Notes under the pieces: generated by a model
Seen by the model: the letters and a program-made list of their open reading frames with translations, nothing else
Told to the model about the DNA's origin: nothing
Database searches by the model: none
NCBI GenBank assembly: GCA_016223165.1
Contig: JACRPO010000012.1
Location: 372,001-436,000, forward strand
Length of the DNA stretch: 64,000 nucleotides
Source: Burkholderiales bacterium
Lineage (GTDB): Bacteria > Pseudomonadota > Gammaproteobacteria > Burkholderiales > Burkholderiaceae_C
Direction: 5' to 3'
Made by a program: the position numbers and the translations under genes
Shown here: positions 1 through 8,206 of the stretch, piece by piece
How positions within the stretch are numbered: the first letter of the stretch is position 1
How the letters are laid out: each line of letters begins with the position of its first letter

Positions 1-2
1 CT

Positions 3-608
3 GCTCGCCACGAAACCCGGCGCCACGGCGTTGACGCGCACGCCGGCGTGGCCCCACTCGCAGGCCGCCGTCTCGGTGAACGAGAGCATGCCGGCGCGCG
101 CCGCGCCGCTGTGCGCCATGCCCGGCATGCCCAGCCACATGTCGGCGATGATGTTGACGACGGCGCCGCCGTGGCCTTCCATCCACTGCGTGTAGGCCTC
201 GCGCGAAACGAGGAAGCCGCCGTGCAGGTTGTTGCGCACGACCGCATCCCAGCCCTTGAGCGTGATGTCGCGCGCCGGCTGCGGATACTGGCCGCCGGCG
301 TTGTTGACGAGGCCGTCGATGCGGCCGTGCGCTGCCAGCACGTCGGCCACCATCTGCTTGACGCCCGCTTCGTCGCGGATGTCGCACGAATGCAGCGAGA
401 CCCGGGTGCCCGGCGCCGCCCCGGCGATCTCGGCCCGCACGCCTTCGAGCTTCTCGATCTTGCGGCCGACGAGCGCGAGCGCCGCGCCGAGGCTGGCCAG
501 CTCATGCGCGATGCAGCGGCCGATGCCGCTGCCGCCGCCAGTGACAATCACGGTCTGGCCAGCGAACAGCCCGGCGCGGTAGATGGAACGGTAGGAGGCG
601 GTGGTCAT
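3..608 (-). CDS. SDR family oxidoreductase, PECR/2,4-dienoyl-CoA reductase-like (3' end cut by window)
   Basis: Only the first 202 residues lie in the window; the C-terminus runs off the left edge. A Rossmann glycine motif TGGGSGIG (residues 23-30) and the VNNAGGQ stretch (101-107) mark a short-chain dehydrogenase/reductase. The usual YxxxK active site is missing: the matching stretch reads HSGAARAG (167-174), as in peroxisomal trans-2-enoyl-CoA reductases, so an NADPH-dependent enoyl- or dienoyl-CoA reductase is more likely than an alcohol dehydrogenase. The start ATG overlaps the stop of the upstream thioesterase in an ATGA, so the two are translationally coupled. It is the last visible gene of the carboxylase operon. 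Family is sure; substrate is unknown. Confidence 0.88.
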   Translation of the reverse strand, partial: MTTASYRSIYRAGLFAGQTVIVTGGGSGIGRCIAHELASLGAALALVGRKIEKLEGVRAEIAGAAPGTRVSLHSCDIRDEAGVKQMVADVLAAHGRIDGLVNNAGGQYPQPARDITLKGWDAVVRNNLHGGFLVSREAYTQWMEGHGGAVVNIIADMWLGMPGMAHSGAARAGMLSFTETAACEWGHAGVRVNAVAPGFVAS

Positions 609-1066
609 GGGTTGTCTCGTGTGGGTCCGGTGGCAGGCTTGAGCATGAAATTGCCGTGGCCGATGGCGATGGGCTTGTCCGGGCTGGACTGCCAGGCCTC
701 GACGCGCAGATGGGCCACGCGCTTGCCTTGCTTGACCATGTAGACTTGGGCGTAGGTGTCCACCGGCCGGCCGGAGCGCAGGTACTCGAAGGTGAAGTTG
801 ATGGTCTTGGGCAGATCGATGCTGTCCATGTCCCACAACAGGTAGAACAGCCCGGCACTCTCCATGAAGCCCCCGATCGCGCCGCCGTGCAGCGCCGGCA
901 ACGCCGGGTTGCCAATGAGCTTCTTGTCGAAAGGCATGCAGGCGCTGAACTGGTCGCCGCGGATGTCCAGGCGCACGCCAAGGAAGCGCGCGAAAGGCAC
1001 CAAGGCCAACATGGGTTCCCAGTCGCGGCTGGCGCGCGCCGCAGCGACGATGCTTTCGATCGTCAT
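605..1066 (-). CDS. PaaI-like hotdog thioesterase
   Basis: A 153-residue hotdog-fold protein. The helix motif HGGAIGGFME (60-69) is the PaaI-type thioesterase signature, with a glutamate at the end where aspartate is more common. Such enzymes hydrolyse acyl-CoA thioesters and can release stalled CoA. The start ATG at 1066 was chosen because it overlaps the stop of the upstream thioesterase (ATGA) and because homology begins there; an open frame continues upstream but is antisense noise. It is the second of two adjacent hotdog genes of similar size. The pair could act as a heteromer or on different chain types; that is inference. Confidence 0.85.
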   Translation of the reverse strand: MTIESIVAAARASRDWEPMLALVPFARFLGVRLDIRGDQFSACMPFDKKLIGNPALPALHGGAIGGFMESAGLFYLLWDMDSIDLPKTINFTFEYLRSGRPVDTYAQVYMVKQGKRVAHLRVEAWQSSPDKPIAIGHGNFMLKPATGPTRDNP

Positions 1067-1554
1067 AGCTTGAATCCCTCCAGCATCGTGAGCGCATCTT
1101 CCAGCGAGATGACCGGCCCGTCGGTGAACATGAAGATCGCCGCAGACGTGGCGATCGGATCCTCGGGGCTGTCGTGGTACGCGGACCCGCGGACGAAGGC
1201 CAGCTCGTGCCCGAGCTTGTAGCAAACGGCGCCGCCCAGGATCTCGCGTCCCGGCATGGCCGGCTTCAGGTAGTCGATGCGCAGATCGAGCGTGGCCATC
1301 GGACGCAGCTTGTTCAGCTTCACGAAGATGGCCAGGCCGTAGCAACTGTCCAGCAGCGCCGTGACCACGCCGCCGTGCACCACGCCGCTGGCCTTGTTGC
1401 CCACCAGCCGTTCGTCGGGCAGCACCTTGATCACACACCAATGGGGCTCCACGGCATGCAGCCTCAGGCCCAGCTCGCGGCTGTAGGGCGAGATCACGGT
1501 GATCTGCTGCCACTTGCGGAGCTTGTCCGCTTGATTGCTTTCGACATCCGACAT
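1063..1554 (-). CDS. PaaI-family hotdog thioesterase
   Basis: A 163-residue hotdog-fold thioesterase. It carries VHGGVVTALLDS (59-70), the classical PaaI-type motif with histidine-glycine-glycine and a catalytic-position aspartate (D69). The role is hydrolysis of acyl-CoA intermediates in the cytoplasm. It follows the acyl-CoA dehydrogenase in the same operon and overlaps the next thioesterase by four bases (ATGA). The first 15 residues are hydrophilic and have no signal peptide. Relative to its downstream neighbour it keeps the more canonical active site. Substrate cannot be assigned. Confidence 0.87.
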   Translation of the reverse strand: MSDVESNQADKLRKWQQITVISPYSRELGLRLHAVEPHWCVIKVLPDERLVGNKASGVVHGGVVTALLDSCYGLAIFVKLNKLRPMATLDLRIDYLKPAMPGREILGGAVCYKLGHELAFVRGSAYHDSPEDPIATSAAIFMFTDGPVISLEDALTMLEGFKL

Positions 1555-1592
1555 CCGGTTCCTCCCTTTCACCAGGCGCGCGCAAGCGCCCT

Positions 1593-2738
1593 TCACATCC
1601 GTTTGGCCACTTCCTCGAGCATCACTTCGGTGGCGCCACCGCCGATGGCCTCGACGCGCGCATCGCGCACCATGCGCTCGATCGGCGCCTCGCGCATGTA
1701 GCCGAAGCCGCCGTGGAACTGCTGGCAGTCGTAGAGCACCTCGTTGACGAGTTCGCCGCACAGTGCCTTCACCATCGACACCTCCTTCACGCAGTCCTTG
1801 CCCTGCGCGTCGAGCCAGGCGCAGTGGTAAACGAGCGCGCGGCCGGCCTCGACCTGCGCCGCGCGCATCGCCAGGCGCTGGCGGATCGCCTGCTTGTCCC
1901 ACAGCGTGGCGCCGAAGGCCTTGCGGTCGCGCACGTACTGCACCGTCATCTCGATCGCGCGCGCGGCCTCGCCCATCGCCGCCGCGCCGATCACCATGCG
2001 CTCGTTCTGGAAGTTGCGCATGATCTGGTAGAAGCCCTTGTTCTCGCCACCGAGCAGGTGAGCGGCGGGCACGCGGCAGTTCTCGAGCACCAGCTCGGCG
2101 GTGTCGCTGCACAGCCAGCCGCTCTTCTTCAGCGCCCGCCCGACGCGAAACCCCGGCGCGCCCTTCTCGACGATGAAGATCGAGATGCCGCGCGAGCCCT
2201 TGGCGGTGGGGTCGGTCTTGGCGCCGACGAAATACACGTCGGCGTGGACCCCGTTGGTGATGAACATCTTGCTGCCGTCGAGCACCCAGTGGTCGCCGTC
2301 GCGCACGGCGCGGGTGCGGATACCGGCGACGTCGGAGCCGGCGTCGGGCTCGGTAACGGCGACCGCGCAGACCTTTTCGCCGCGTGTCAGCGGCGGCAGG
2401 TAGCGCTCCAGCTGCTCGGGGCTGCCGAAGTTGGCGAGGTGCGGCGAGGCCATGTCGGTGTGCACGGTCACGGTGACTGCGAAGCCGCCGAAGGTCGAGC
2501 GGCCGAGCTCTTCGGCGAGGATGGCGCTGTAGACGGTGTCGAGCCCGGAGCCGCCGTACTTCTCGGGGTAGCGGATGCCGAGGTAGCCGAGCTCGCCCAT
2601 CTGGCGCAGCACCTCGCGCGGCACCTTGCCGGCCTCCTCCCACGCATCCGCCCTGGGCACCACCTCCTGGTCGACGAAGCGGCGCAGGTTGTCGCGGAAC
2701 TGGCGGTGCTCTTCGGTGAAGTAGATCGGCTCGTTCAT
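1593..2738 (-). CDS. acyl-CoA dehydrogenase
   Basis: A 381-residue flavoprotein that introduces an alpha,beta double bond into an acyl-CoA and passes electrons to ETF. The FAD/substrate motif VAVTEPDAGSD (127-137) and the C-terminal IGGGATEVM block are typical of the family, and length is standard. The start at 2738 lies two bases after the stop of the biotin carboxylase gene, which indicates tight operon coupling. Placed between an acyl-CoA carboxylase and two thioesterases, it probably makes the enoyl-CoA that the carboxylase uses, as isovaleryl-CoA dehydrogenase does for methylcrotonyl-CoA carboxylase. That functional pairing is inference. Confidence 0.93.
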   Translation of the reverse strand: MNEPIYFTEEHRQFRDNLRRFVDQEVVPRADAWEEAGKVPREVLRQMGELGYLGIRYPEKYGGSGLDTVYSAILAEELGRSTFGGFAVTVTVHTDMASPHLANFGSPEQLERYLPPLTRGEKVCAVAVTEPDAGSDVAGIRTRAVRDGDHWVLDGSKMFITNGVHADVYFVGAKTDPTAKGSRGISIFIVEKGAPGFRVGRALKKSGWLCSDTAELVLENCRVPAAHLLGGENKGFYQIMRNFQNERMVIGAAAMGEAARAIEMTVQYVRDRKAFGATLWDKQAIRQRLAMRAAQVEAGRALVYHCAWLDAQGKDCVKEVSMVKALCGELVNEVLYDCQQFHGGFGYMREAPIERMVRDARVEAIGGGATEVMLEEVAKRM

Positions 2739-2740
2739 GC

Positions 2741-4750
2741 TCAATTCGTTGCCTCGGGTTCGATCGTCACCAGCACGTCGCCGCCGCGCACCGAGTCGCC
2801 GACGCGGCAGCGCATGTCGGCCACCGTGCCGGCCACCGGCGCGGCGAGCGTGTGCAACATCTTCATCGCTTCGAGCATCAGCAGCGCGTCGCCGGCCTGC
2901 ACCCGCACGCCGACCGACGCCGACACCGCGGTCACCAGCCCGGGCATCGGCGCGCGCAGCGTGTTGCCCGCCGCCGCGCCGCCGGCCGCGGTGCCGGCCA
3001 GCGCGTGGGCCGTGCGGTCGATGCGCATCCACGCGTGGGTGCCGCGCGGGCCGTGCAGCCAGACGCGCTCGGCGCCCGCCTCGCGCGTGCGCACGAAGCG
3101 GTGTACTTCGCGCGCGCCGTCCAGTTCCACCTCGAGCCGGCCGTCGTCGAGCCGCGCCGCGCAGGCGAAGTGCCGCTCGCCGATCTCCACCCGCCACAGC
3201 GCGCCGTCGCGCCGCACCAGCGCCGCGTGCAGGCATCGCGACGCGTCCTCGAGCAGCACACGCATCGCCACCGGCGCCGCGGGGCCGAGCACGCGCCAGG
3301 CGCCGAGCGCGAGCCAGGGCGACGCCTCGGCCGGTGCCTGGGCCGCGAGCGCGCAGCCGAGCGCGCCGAGCGCGAGCGCCTGCAGCGCGTCGCCGCGCGC
3401 CTGCCAGCCGCCCGGGAAGCTGCGCTCGATGTAGTGCGTGGTGAGCGTGTCCTCGAAGGCCGGCGCGCGCAGCAGGTCCGCGAGGAAGGCGATGTTGCTG
3501 CGCACGCCGAGCAGCTCGTAGCGGTCGAGCGCACCGGCCAGCCGCCGCGCCGCCTGCGGCCGCGTGTCGGCGCAGGCGATCACCTTGGCGAGCATCGAGT
3601 CGTAGTACGGCGTCACCTCGCTGCCGGCGCGCACGCCGCTGTCGACGCGCACGCCCTCGCCGGCGGGCTCGGCGTAGCCGTCGATCGCGCCGACCTCAGG
3701 CGCGAAGCCGGCCGCCGGGTCTTCGGCGCAGACGCGCGCCTCGATCGCCCAGCCGCGCCGCGCGATTTGCTCCTGCGCGAACGCGAGCGGCTCGCCGGCC
3801 GCCACGCGCAGCTGCCACTCGACGAGGTCAATGCCCACCGTCGCCTCGGTCACCGGATGCTCGACCTGCAGCCGCGTGTTCATCTCGAGGAAGAAGGTGT
3901 CGCCGCTGGCCGCATCGTGGATGAACTCGATGGTGCCGGTGGAGTCGTAGCCGATCGCGCGGCCGACCGCGAGCGCGTGGCGGTACAGCGCGTCGCGCTG
4001 CGCATCGCCGAGGTGGGCGGCCGGTGCCTCCTCGATCACCTTCTGGTGGTTGCGCTGGATCGAGCACTCGCGCTCGAACAGGTGCACCAGGTGGCCGTGC
4101 TTGTCGCCGAGCAGCTGCACCTCGAGGTGGCGCGGCTCGGCAAGGTAGCGCTCGAGCAGCACGCGGTCGTCGCCGAACGACGCCTTGGCCTCGCGGCGCA
4201 CGGTGTCGAGCGCGGCGGCGAACTCGGCCGGCGCGCGCACCACGCGCATGCCCTTGCCGCCGCCCCCGGCCGAGGCCTTGATGAGCACCGGGTAGCCGAC
4301 GCGCGCGGCGGCTTCGGCGAGCACCGCGGGCGCCTGGTCGTCGCCGTGGTAGCCCGGCACCACCGGCACGCCGTGGTCGACGGCGATGCGCTTGGATTCG
4401 ATCTTCGAGCCCATGCGGCGGATCGCCTCGCGCGAGGGGCCGACGAAGACGATGCCCGCGGCCTCGCAGGCCTCGATCAGCGCCGGGCTTTCGGACAGGA
4501 AGCCGTAGCCCGGATGCACCGCCTCCGCGCCGCTGGCCTTGGCGGCGGCGACGATGGCCGCGGCGTCGAGGTAGCTGCGCGCGGCCTCGGGCGGGCCGAT
4601 GCGCAGCGCGGCATCGCATTCGGCCACGTGGCGCGCGCCGCGGTCGGCGTCGGAGTAGACGGCGACGCTGCGCAAGCCCAGGCGGCGCGCCGTGCGGGCG
4701 ATGCGGCAGGCAATCTCGCCGCGATTCGCGATGAGCAGGGTGTCGAACAT
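2741..4750 (-). CDS. acyl-CoA carboxylase, biotin carboxylase/biotin carrier subunit
   Basis: A 669-residue alpha subunit of a biotin-dependent acyl-CoA carboxylase (methylcrotonyl/geranyl/propionyl-CoA carboxylase type). The N-terminal biotin carboxylase domain begins with LLIANRGEIACRIAR, an ATP-grasp glycine loop ASAGGGGKGM follows, and MNTRLQVEHPVTE is the conserved carboxylase motif. The C-terminal carrier domain carries the biotinyl lysine in EAMKMLH (K630), a slight variant of AMKME. The start MFDTLLIAN at 4750 was preferred over an upstream ATG (4780) because it matches family N-termini. It works with the carboxyltransferase at 4880-6487. Which acyl-CoA it carboxylates cannot be told. 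Confidence 0.94.
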   Translation of the reverse strand: MFDTLLIANRGEIACRIARTARRLGLRSVAVYSDADRGARHVAECDAALRIGPPEAARSYLDAAAIVAAAKASGAEAVHPGYGFLSESPALIEACEAAGIVFVGPSREAIRRMGSKIESKRIAVDHGVPVVPGYHGDDQAPAVLAEAAARVGYPVLIKASAGGGGKGMRVVRAPAEFAAALDTVRREAKASFGDDRVLLERYLAEPRHLEVQLLGDKHGHLVHLFERECSIQRNHQKVIEEAPAAHLGDAQRDALYRHALAVGRAIGYDSTGTIEFIHDAASGDTFFLEMNTRLQVEHPVTEATVGIDLVEWQLRVAAGEPLAFAQEQIARRGWAIEARVCAEDPAAGFAPEVGAIDGYAEPAGEGVRVDSGVRAGSEVTPYYDSMLAKVIACADTRPQAARRLAGALDRYELLGVRSNIAFLADLLRAPAFEDTLTTHYIERSFPGGWQARGDALQALALGALGCALAAQAPAEASPWLALGAWRVLGPAAPVAMRVLLEDASRCLHAALVRRDGALWRVEIGERHFACAARLDDGRLEVELDGAREVHRFVRTREAGAERVWLHGPRGTHAWMRIDRTAHALAGTAAGGAAAGNTLRAPMPGLVTAVSASVGVRVQAGDALLMLEAMKMLHTLAAPVAGTVADMRCRVGDSVRGGDVLVTIEPEATN

Positions 4751-4879
4751 GCCAGCGCCCCCGCTCAAGCCTGCCGCCACGGAGGGGGGCGGCGGGGGAG
4801 TGTCGAGCGCGCGTCGACCGCGAGCAGCAGCGTCTCGAAGGCGGGAGCGGTGATGGCTGTGGACATGGCGCGGCCGGTC

Positions 4880-6487
4880 TCACATGCGGTAGACAGGCGT
4901 GGCCGTGCGCGGCGGCACGCGCCGCGTGCACAGCGCCAGCGCGAGCGCGAGCACGTCGCGCGACGACGAAGGCGCGATCAGGCCGTCGTCCCACAGCCGC
5001 GAGGTGGCGTAGTACGGGTCGGTCTGGCGCTGGTACTGCTCGCGCACCGCGCGTTCGGTCTCGGCCATGCGGGCCTCGTCGGCCGGGCCGCGCAGGTTGG
5101 AGCGCGCGAGTTCGAGCATCACGTTGCTCGCGATGTCGGCGCTCATGGTCGCCACCTGCGCGCTCGGCCAGGTGAACAGGAACTCCGGCTCCAAGCCGCG
5201 GCCGCACATGCCGTAGTTGCCGGCGCCGTAGGAGCCGCCGACGATGAGCGTGAGCTTGGGCACGCGCGTGCAGCTCACAGCGTAGACCAGGTTGGCGCTG
5301 TGCTTGGAGATGCCGCCGCGCTCGGCTTCGCTGCCGACCATGAAGCCGGCGATGTTCTGCAGGAAGAGCAGCGGCACGCCGCGCTGGTTGGCCAACTCGA
5401 TGAAATGCGTGCCCTTGAGCGCCGCCTCGGCCACCAGCGCGCCGTTGTTGCCCAGGATGCCGACCGGCTGCCCATGGATCGCGCCGAAGCCGGTGACGAG
5501 CTGCGCACCCCAGTCGGGCTTGAACTCGTGCAAGTCGCTGCCGTCGACCAGGCGCGCGACGATCTCGCGCACGTCGTAGGGCTGCTTGGGATCGGCGGGC
5601 ACGAGCGCGTCCAGCTCGGCGGGGTCGTGGCGCGGCGGCCGCGGCACGAGGGGCGGCACCGGCAGCGGCGCCGGCGGCAGGCTGGCGACGATCTCGCGCA
5701 GCCGCGCGAGCGCCTGCGGCTCGTCCTCGGCCAGGTGGTCGTTGACGCCGGAGACGCGGGTGTGCATCTCGGCGCCGCCGAGCGTCTCGCCGTCGACCGT
5801 CTCGTTGATCGCGATCTTCACGATCGACGGGCCGCCGAGGTGGATGCGGGCGTTGCCGCGCACCATGATCACCTCGTCGGACAGCGCCGGGATGTAGGCG
5901 CCGCCGGCCGTGCAGCCGCCGAACACCGCCGAGAGCTGCGGTATGCCGTCCTGCGACATGCGGCACTGCTGGAAGAAGTTGTTGCCGAAGTGATCGCGGT
6001 CCGGGAACACGCGGTCCTGCTCGGGGAGAAAGGCGCCGCCGCAGTCCACCAGGTAGAGCACCGGCAGGCGCAGCCGCCATGCGATCTCCTGCGCGCGGCG
6101 GTGCTTCTTGACCGTCTCGTGGAAGAACGAACCGCCCTTCACGGTGGCGTCGTTGGCGATGAACATGCACGGCTGGCCGGCGACGATGCCGATGCCGGTG
6201 ACCACGCCCGCCGAGGGCACCTCGTTGCCGTACTGCCCCCAGGCCGCGAGCGGCGAAAGTTCGAGGAAGGCCGCGCCGTCGTCGACCACGAGGTCGATGC
6301 GCTCGCGCGCGAGCAGCTTGCCGCGTTCGCGGTGGCGGCGGATGTGCGCGTCGCGGCCACCGCCGGCGACGAGCAAGAGGCGCTCGTTCAGCAGCGCCAG
6401 CTGACGCCGCCAGTGTTCGCCGCTTGCTCGGTCGGCGCCGGGTACCAAACGAGTCGATATCAGGGACACGATGCCATTCCGAGGCAT
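4880..6487 (-). CDS. acyl-CoA carboxylase, carboxyltransferase (beta) subunit
   Basis: A 535-residue carboxyltransferase with the tandem crotonase-like halves of MCC/GCC/PCC beta subunits. Landmarks are FIANDATVKGGS (109-120), DCGGAFLPEQ (148-157) and the oxyanion segment GCTAGGAYIPA (191-201). It transfers carboxyl from biotin to an enoyl- or acyl-CoA. In several family-conserved places it differs from leucine-pathway MCC (for example HLGGPSIVK where MCC reads FLAGPPLVK, from memory), so I do not call it MCC. It heads the operon; a 129-base gap separates it from the biotin subunit. No strong ribosome site is visible before its ATG. Confidence 0.92.
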   Translation of the reverse strand: MPRNGIVSLISTRLVPGADRASGEHWRRQLALLNERLLLVAGGGRDAHIRRHRERGKLLARERIDLVVDDGAAFLELSPLAAWGQYGNEVPSAGVVTGIGIVAGQPCMFIANDATVKGGSFFHETVKKHRRAQEIAWRLRLPVLYLVDCGGAFLPEQDRVFPDRDHFGNNFFQQCRMSQDGIPQLSAVFGGCTAGGAYIPALSDEVIMVRGNARIHLGGPSIVKIAINETVDGETLGGAEMHTRVSGVNDHLAEDEPQALARLREIVASLPPAPLPVPPLVPRPPRHDPAELDALVPADPKQPYDVREIVARLVDGSDLHEFKPDWGAQLVTGFGAIHGQPVGILGNNGALVAEAALKGTHFIELANQRGVPLLFLQNIAGFMVGSEAERGGISKHSANLVYAVSCTRVPKLTLIVGGSYGAGNYGMCGRGLEPEFLFTWPSAQVATMSADIASNVMLELARSNLRGPADEARMAETERAVREQYQRQTDPYYATSRLWDDGLIAPSSSRDVLALALALCTRRVPPRTATPVYRM

Positions 6488-6547
6488 TCAAGAGTCAAGC
6501 CGCGGCCGGACAGCCCGCGGCGCAAAGCCACGCTGCTCCGGTTCCGC

Positions 6548-6574
6548 GGGTGCGGCGGGCGAACTGCCGCGCCC
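6548..6574 (-). terminator. candidate hairpin downstream of the porin gene
   Basis: A nine-pair inverted repeat (6548-6556 with 6566-6574, one G-T wobble, nine-base loop) lies between the porin stop and the carboxyltransferase start. No run of T follows on either strand, so it may be an attenuating hairpin rather than a full intrinsic terminator. Confidence 0.3.
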
Positions 6575-6610
6575 ACGGGACGGTGAGGGCAAGCGAACGT
6601 CGCGGCACGC

Positions 6611-7840
6611 CTAGAAGTTGTGCCTGATGCCGAACCCGAGCGCGCTCGGATCGGCGCCGGCCCCGCCTGCGGCCAGCGCGAAGTCGCTCGACGTGACGCC
6701 GAAGGCGCCGGTCGCGTTGTTGTTCGTCTGACCATAGGAAGCGTAGAGCGCTGTTCGCCTGGAGAGCGTGTAGGTGTACGCAAGGGCCAGCACCGTGCCC
6801 CGCCGGGCTTCGCCGGCCGGGTTGTCCTGCCTCAGGCGCTGCACCTGCACGAAGAAGGTGTTCAAGCCGAACGCGGCCGATGCGCCCAGCCAGGTGTCTG
6901 TCACCGACTGCGGCGACCCCATCTTCCAGTAGCCCGTGCCGACGGCGTAGTTGCCGAAGGAATACTTGGCCGCGACCAGCGCGTCCTTGCGATCGGCCGT
7001 TGCCCCGGTGAAGGCGGCGCCGGCCACGACCGGGAAGGCCAACTGCTGGTACGAAGCCGTGACGAACAGACTGCCAGAGGCGTAGTCAGCCTCGACACCG
7101 AAGAAGCGGTTCGCGTCTTTCGGCAGCGCGCCAGGTCCCCCTGAGCCCTCGGAGCCCAGGCTGTAGAAGGCGCGACCGACGACGCCGGCCACGCGCGGCG
7201 AGTTGTAGAAGATCGCGTTGCTCGCGCGCGCGAAGCGCTCGGATCCCCCTCCGGGCGCGATGATCTGCTGCAGGTTGCCGAACATGCCGAGCCGCATCAC
7301 GTCGGCATCGACCAGCGAGTAGTAGATGGCGGTGTAGTCACGGCCAAGGCGGAGCCCGCCCCATGACTTCGACTCCAAGCCGACGTACGAACGTCGGTTG
7401 AAGCCGGTCCCGGTGGTCCCGTTGGGCAGCGTCGGTGTTGCGGTGCCCGGGTTGCCGGCGAAGGGCTTGGCCGCGCCGACGTCGAGGTCGATGCCGGCCT
7501 CGATCTGGAAGATGGCACTCAGCCCGCCGCCCAGGTCCTCGCTGCCGCGCATCCCCCACCGCGACGCGCTGTTCATGCCCGAGGCCAGTGCCTTGAGGGT
7601 GCCGCCGCCCGGCGCATCGTTGCGCAGCACTGCCACGCCCGCGTCCACGTTGCCATAGAGCACCACGGCGTTCTGCGCGCCGGCCACCGGCGCCAGCGAC
7701 ATCCCTGCGGCGACCACCCACCCGCAGCGCAGCAGCGCTCGGCTCCGCGAAGCCTCGGCCTCCAACTGCCGCTGCGCCCATGGTGGGTTGCAACCCAGGT
7801 GCCGCAGCCTCCTCGAGCGCCCGAAAGTCTCCTTCTGCAT
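6611..7840 (-). CDS. Gram-negative porin (OmpC/Porin_4 type)
   Basis: A 409-residue trimeric outer-membrane porin that lets small hydrophilic or anionic solutes into the periplasm. The mature part begins near QNAVVLYGNVDAGV, alternating hydrophobic beta strands fill the rest, and the chain ends in RHNF with the terminal phenylalanine needed for outer-membrane assembly. A good ribosome site (GAGGAG, seven bases upstream) supports the ATG at 7840. That gives a leader of about 55 residues before the AGA|Q cleavage site, about twice the normal length. It lies head to head with a Bug receptor gene, and a predicted promoter and operator lie upstream. Likely the outer-membrane entry for the local substrate. 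Confidence 0.93.
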   Translation of the reverse strand: MQKETFGRSRRLRHLGCNPPWAQRQLEAEASRSRALLRCGWVVAAGMSLAPVAGAQNAVVLYGNVDAGVAVLRNDAPGGGTLKALASGMNSASRWGMRGSEDLGGGLSAIFQIEAGIDLDVGAAKPFAGNPGTATPTLPNGTTGTGFNRRSYVGLESKSWGGLRLGRDYTAIYYSLVDADVMRLGMFGNLQQIIAPGGGSERFARASNAIFYNSPRVAGVVGRAFYSLGSEGSGGPGALPKDANRFFGVEADYASGSLFVTASYQQLAFPVVAGAAFTGATADRKDALVAAKYSFGNYAVGTGYWKMGSPQSVTDTWLGASAAFGLNTFFVQVQRLRQDNPAGEARRGTVLALAYTYTLSRRTALYASYGQTNNNATGAFGVTSSDFALAAGGAGADPSALGFGIRHNF

Positions 7841-7924
7841 CGTCGTTCTCCTCTAGTCCGTCGACATGCCGCCGGCCTCGGCTTCACACCGGGCGATGGC
7901 CGTCGCCCGCGCGTGCCGGAACTA

Positions 7925-7939
7925 CCAAACGATCGTTAG
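7925..7939 (-). promoter_or_regulatory. putative TetR-type operator O1 (porin promoter)
   Basis: On the minus strand the site reads CTAACGATCGTTTGG with a perfect ten-base palindrome AACGATCGTT at its core. It starts seven bases after a predicted -10, so a bound repressor would cover the transcription start of the porin. It matches four other sites in the window. Confidence 0.55.
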
Positions 7940-7946
7940 ATCCTGG

Positions 7947-7976
7947 ATAATAGAGGCATTGCGTGGCTCGCGCCAA
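7947..7976 (-). promoter_or_regulatory. predicted sigma-70 promoter of the porin gene
   Basis: On the minus strand a -35 box TTGGCG (7976-7971) and a -10 box TATTAT (7952-7947) are 18 bases apart. The start would fall near 7940, inside operator O1, leaving a leader of about 100 bases before the porin ATG. Confidence 0.5.
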
Positions 7977-8079
7977 CTCGACCTGCCGATCCAAACCTGC
8001 CTGCTTGAACCTGCCGAGTCCGACCTGCCCGGCCTGCAAGTGGCCGATCCATGGCGTCGAAGCTGCAGGCCGGGCACCT

Positions 8080-8094
8080 CTAACAAGCGTTTGG
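8080..8094 (+). promoter_or_regulatory. putative TetR-type operator O2 (Bug operon)
   Basis: The sequence CTAACAAGCGTTTGG lies 112 bases before the Bug start codon and just upstream of a weak -10, TATGCT (8098-8103). Its first twelve bases are identical to the reverse complement of the site at 51981-51995. Confidence 0.55.
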
Positions 8095-8206
8095 CCCTAT
8101 GCTCGCACCGCCATGCGCCCCGTCGGGAGTGGACCGCCTCCCGCAGAGCGGGCGTCATGCCTTGCCACCGCGCCGGCCGCGACCGGCCTTCGAAGGAGAC
8201 GTCACG

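Larger units (their letters stand above)
7841..8206. other. divergent intergenic region between porin and Bug receptor genes
   Basis: These 366 bases hold no credible gene; open frames here lack family features. They contain two copies of the CTAAC-N4-GTT element (7925-7939 and 8080-8094), a predicted minus-strand promoter for the porin, a weak -10 (TATGCT, 8098-8103) for the Bug operon, and the ribosome site AAGGAG (8193-8198) of the Bug gene. Confidence 0.6.

Noticed and set aside
2852..6586. Open reading frame of over 1200 codons on the plus strand
   Set aside because: It is antisense to the two carboxylase genes, has no family motifs, and is rich in Arg, His, Ala and Val as expected for the reverse frame of GC-rich coding DNA.
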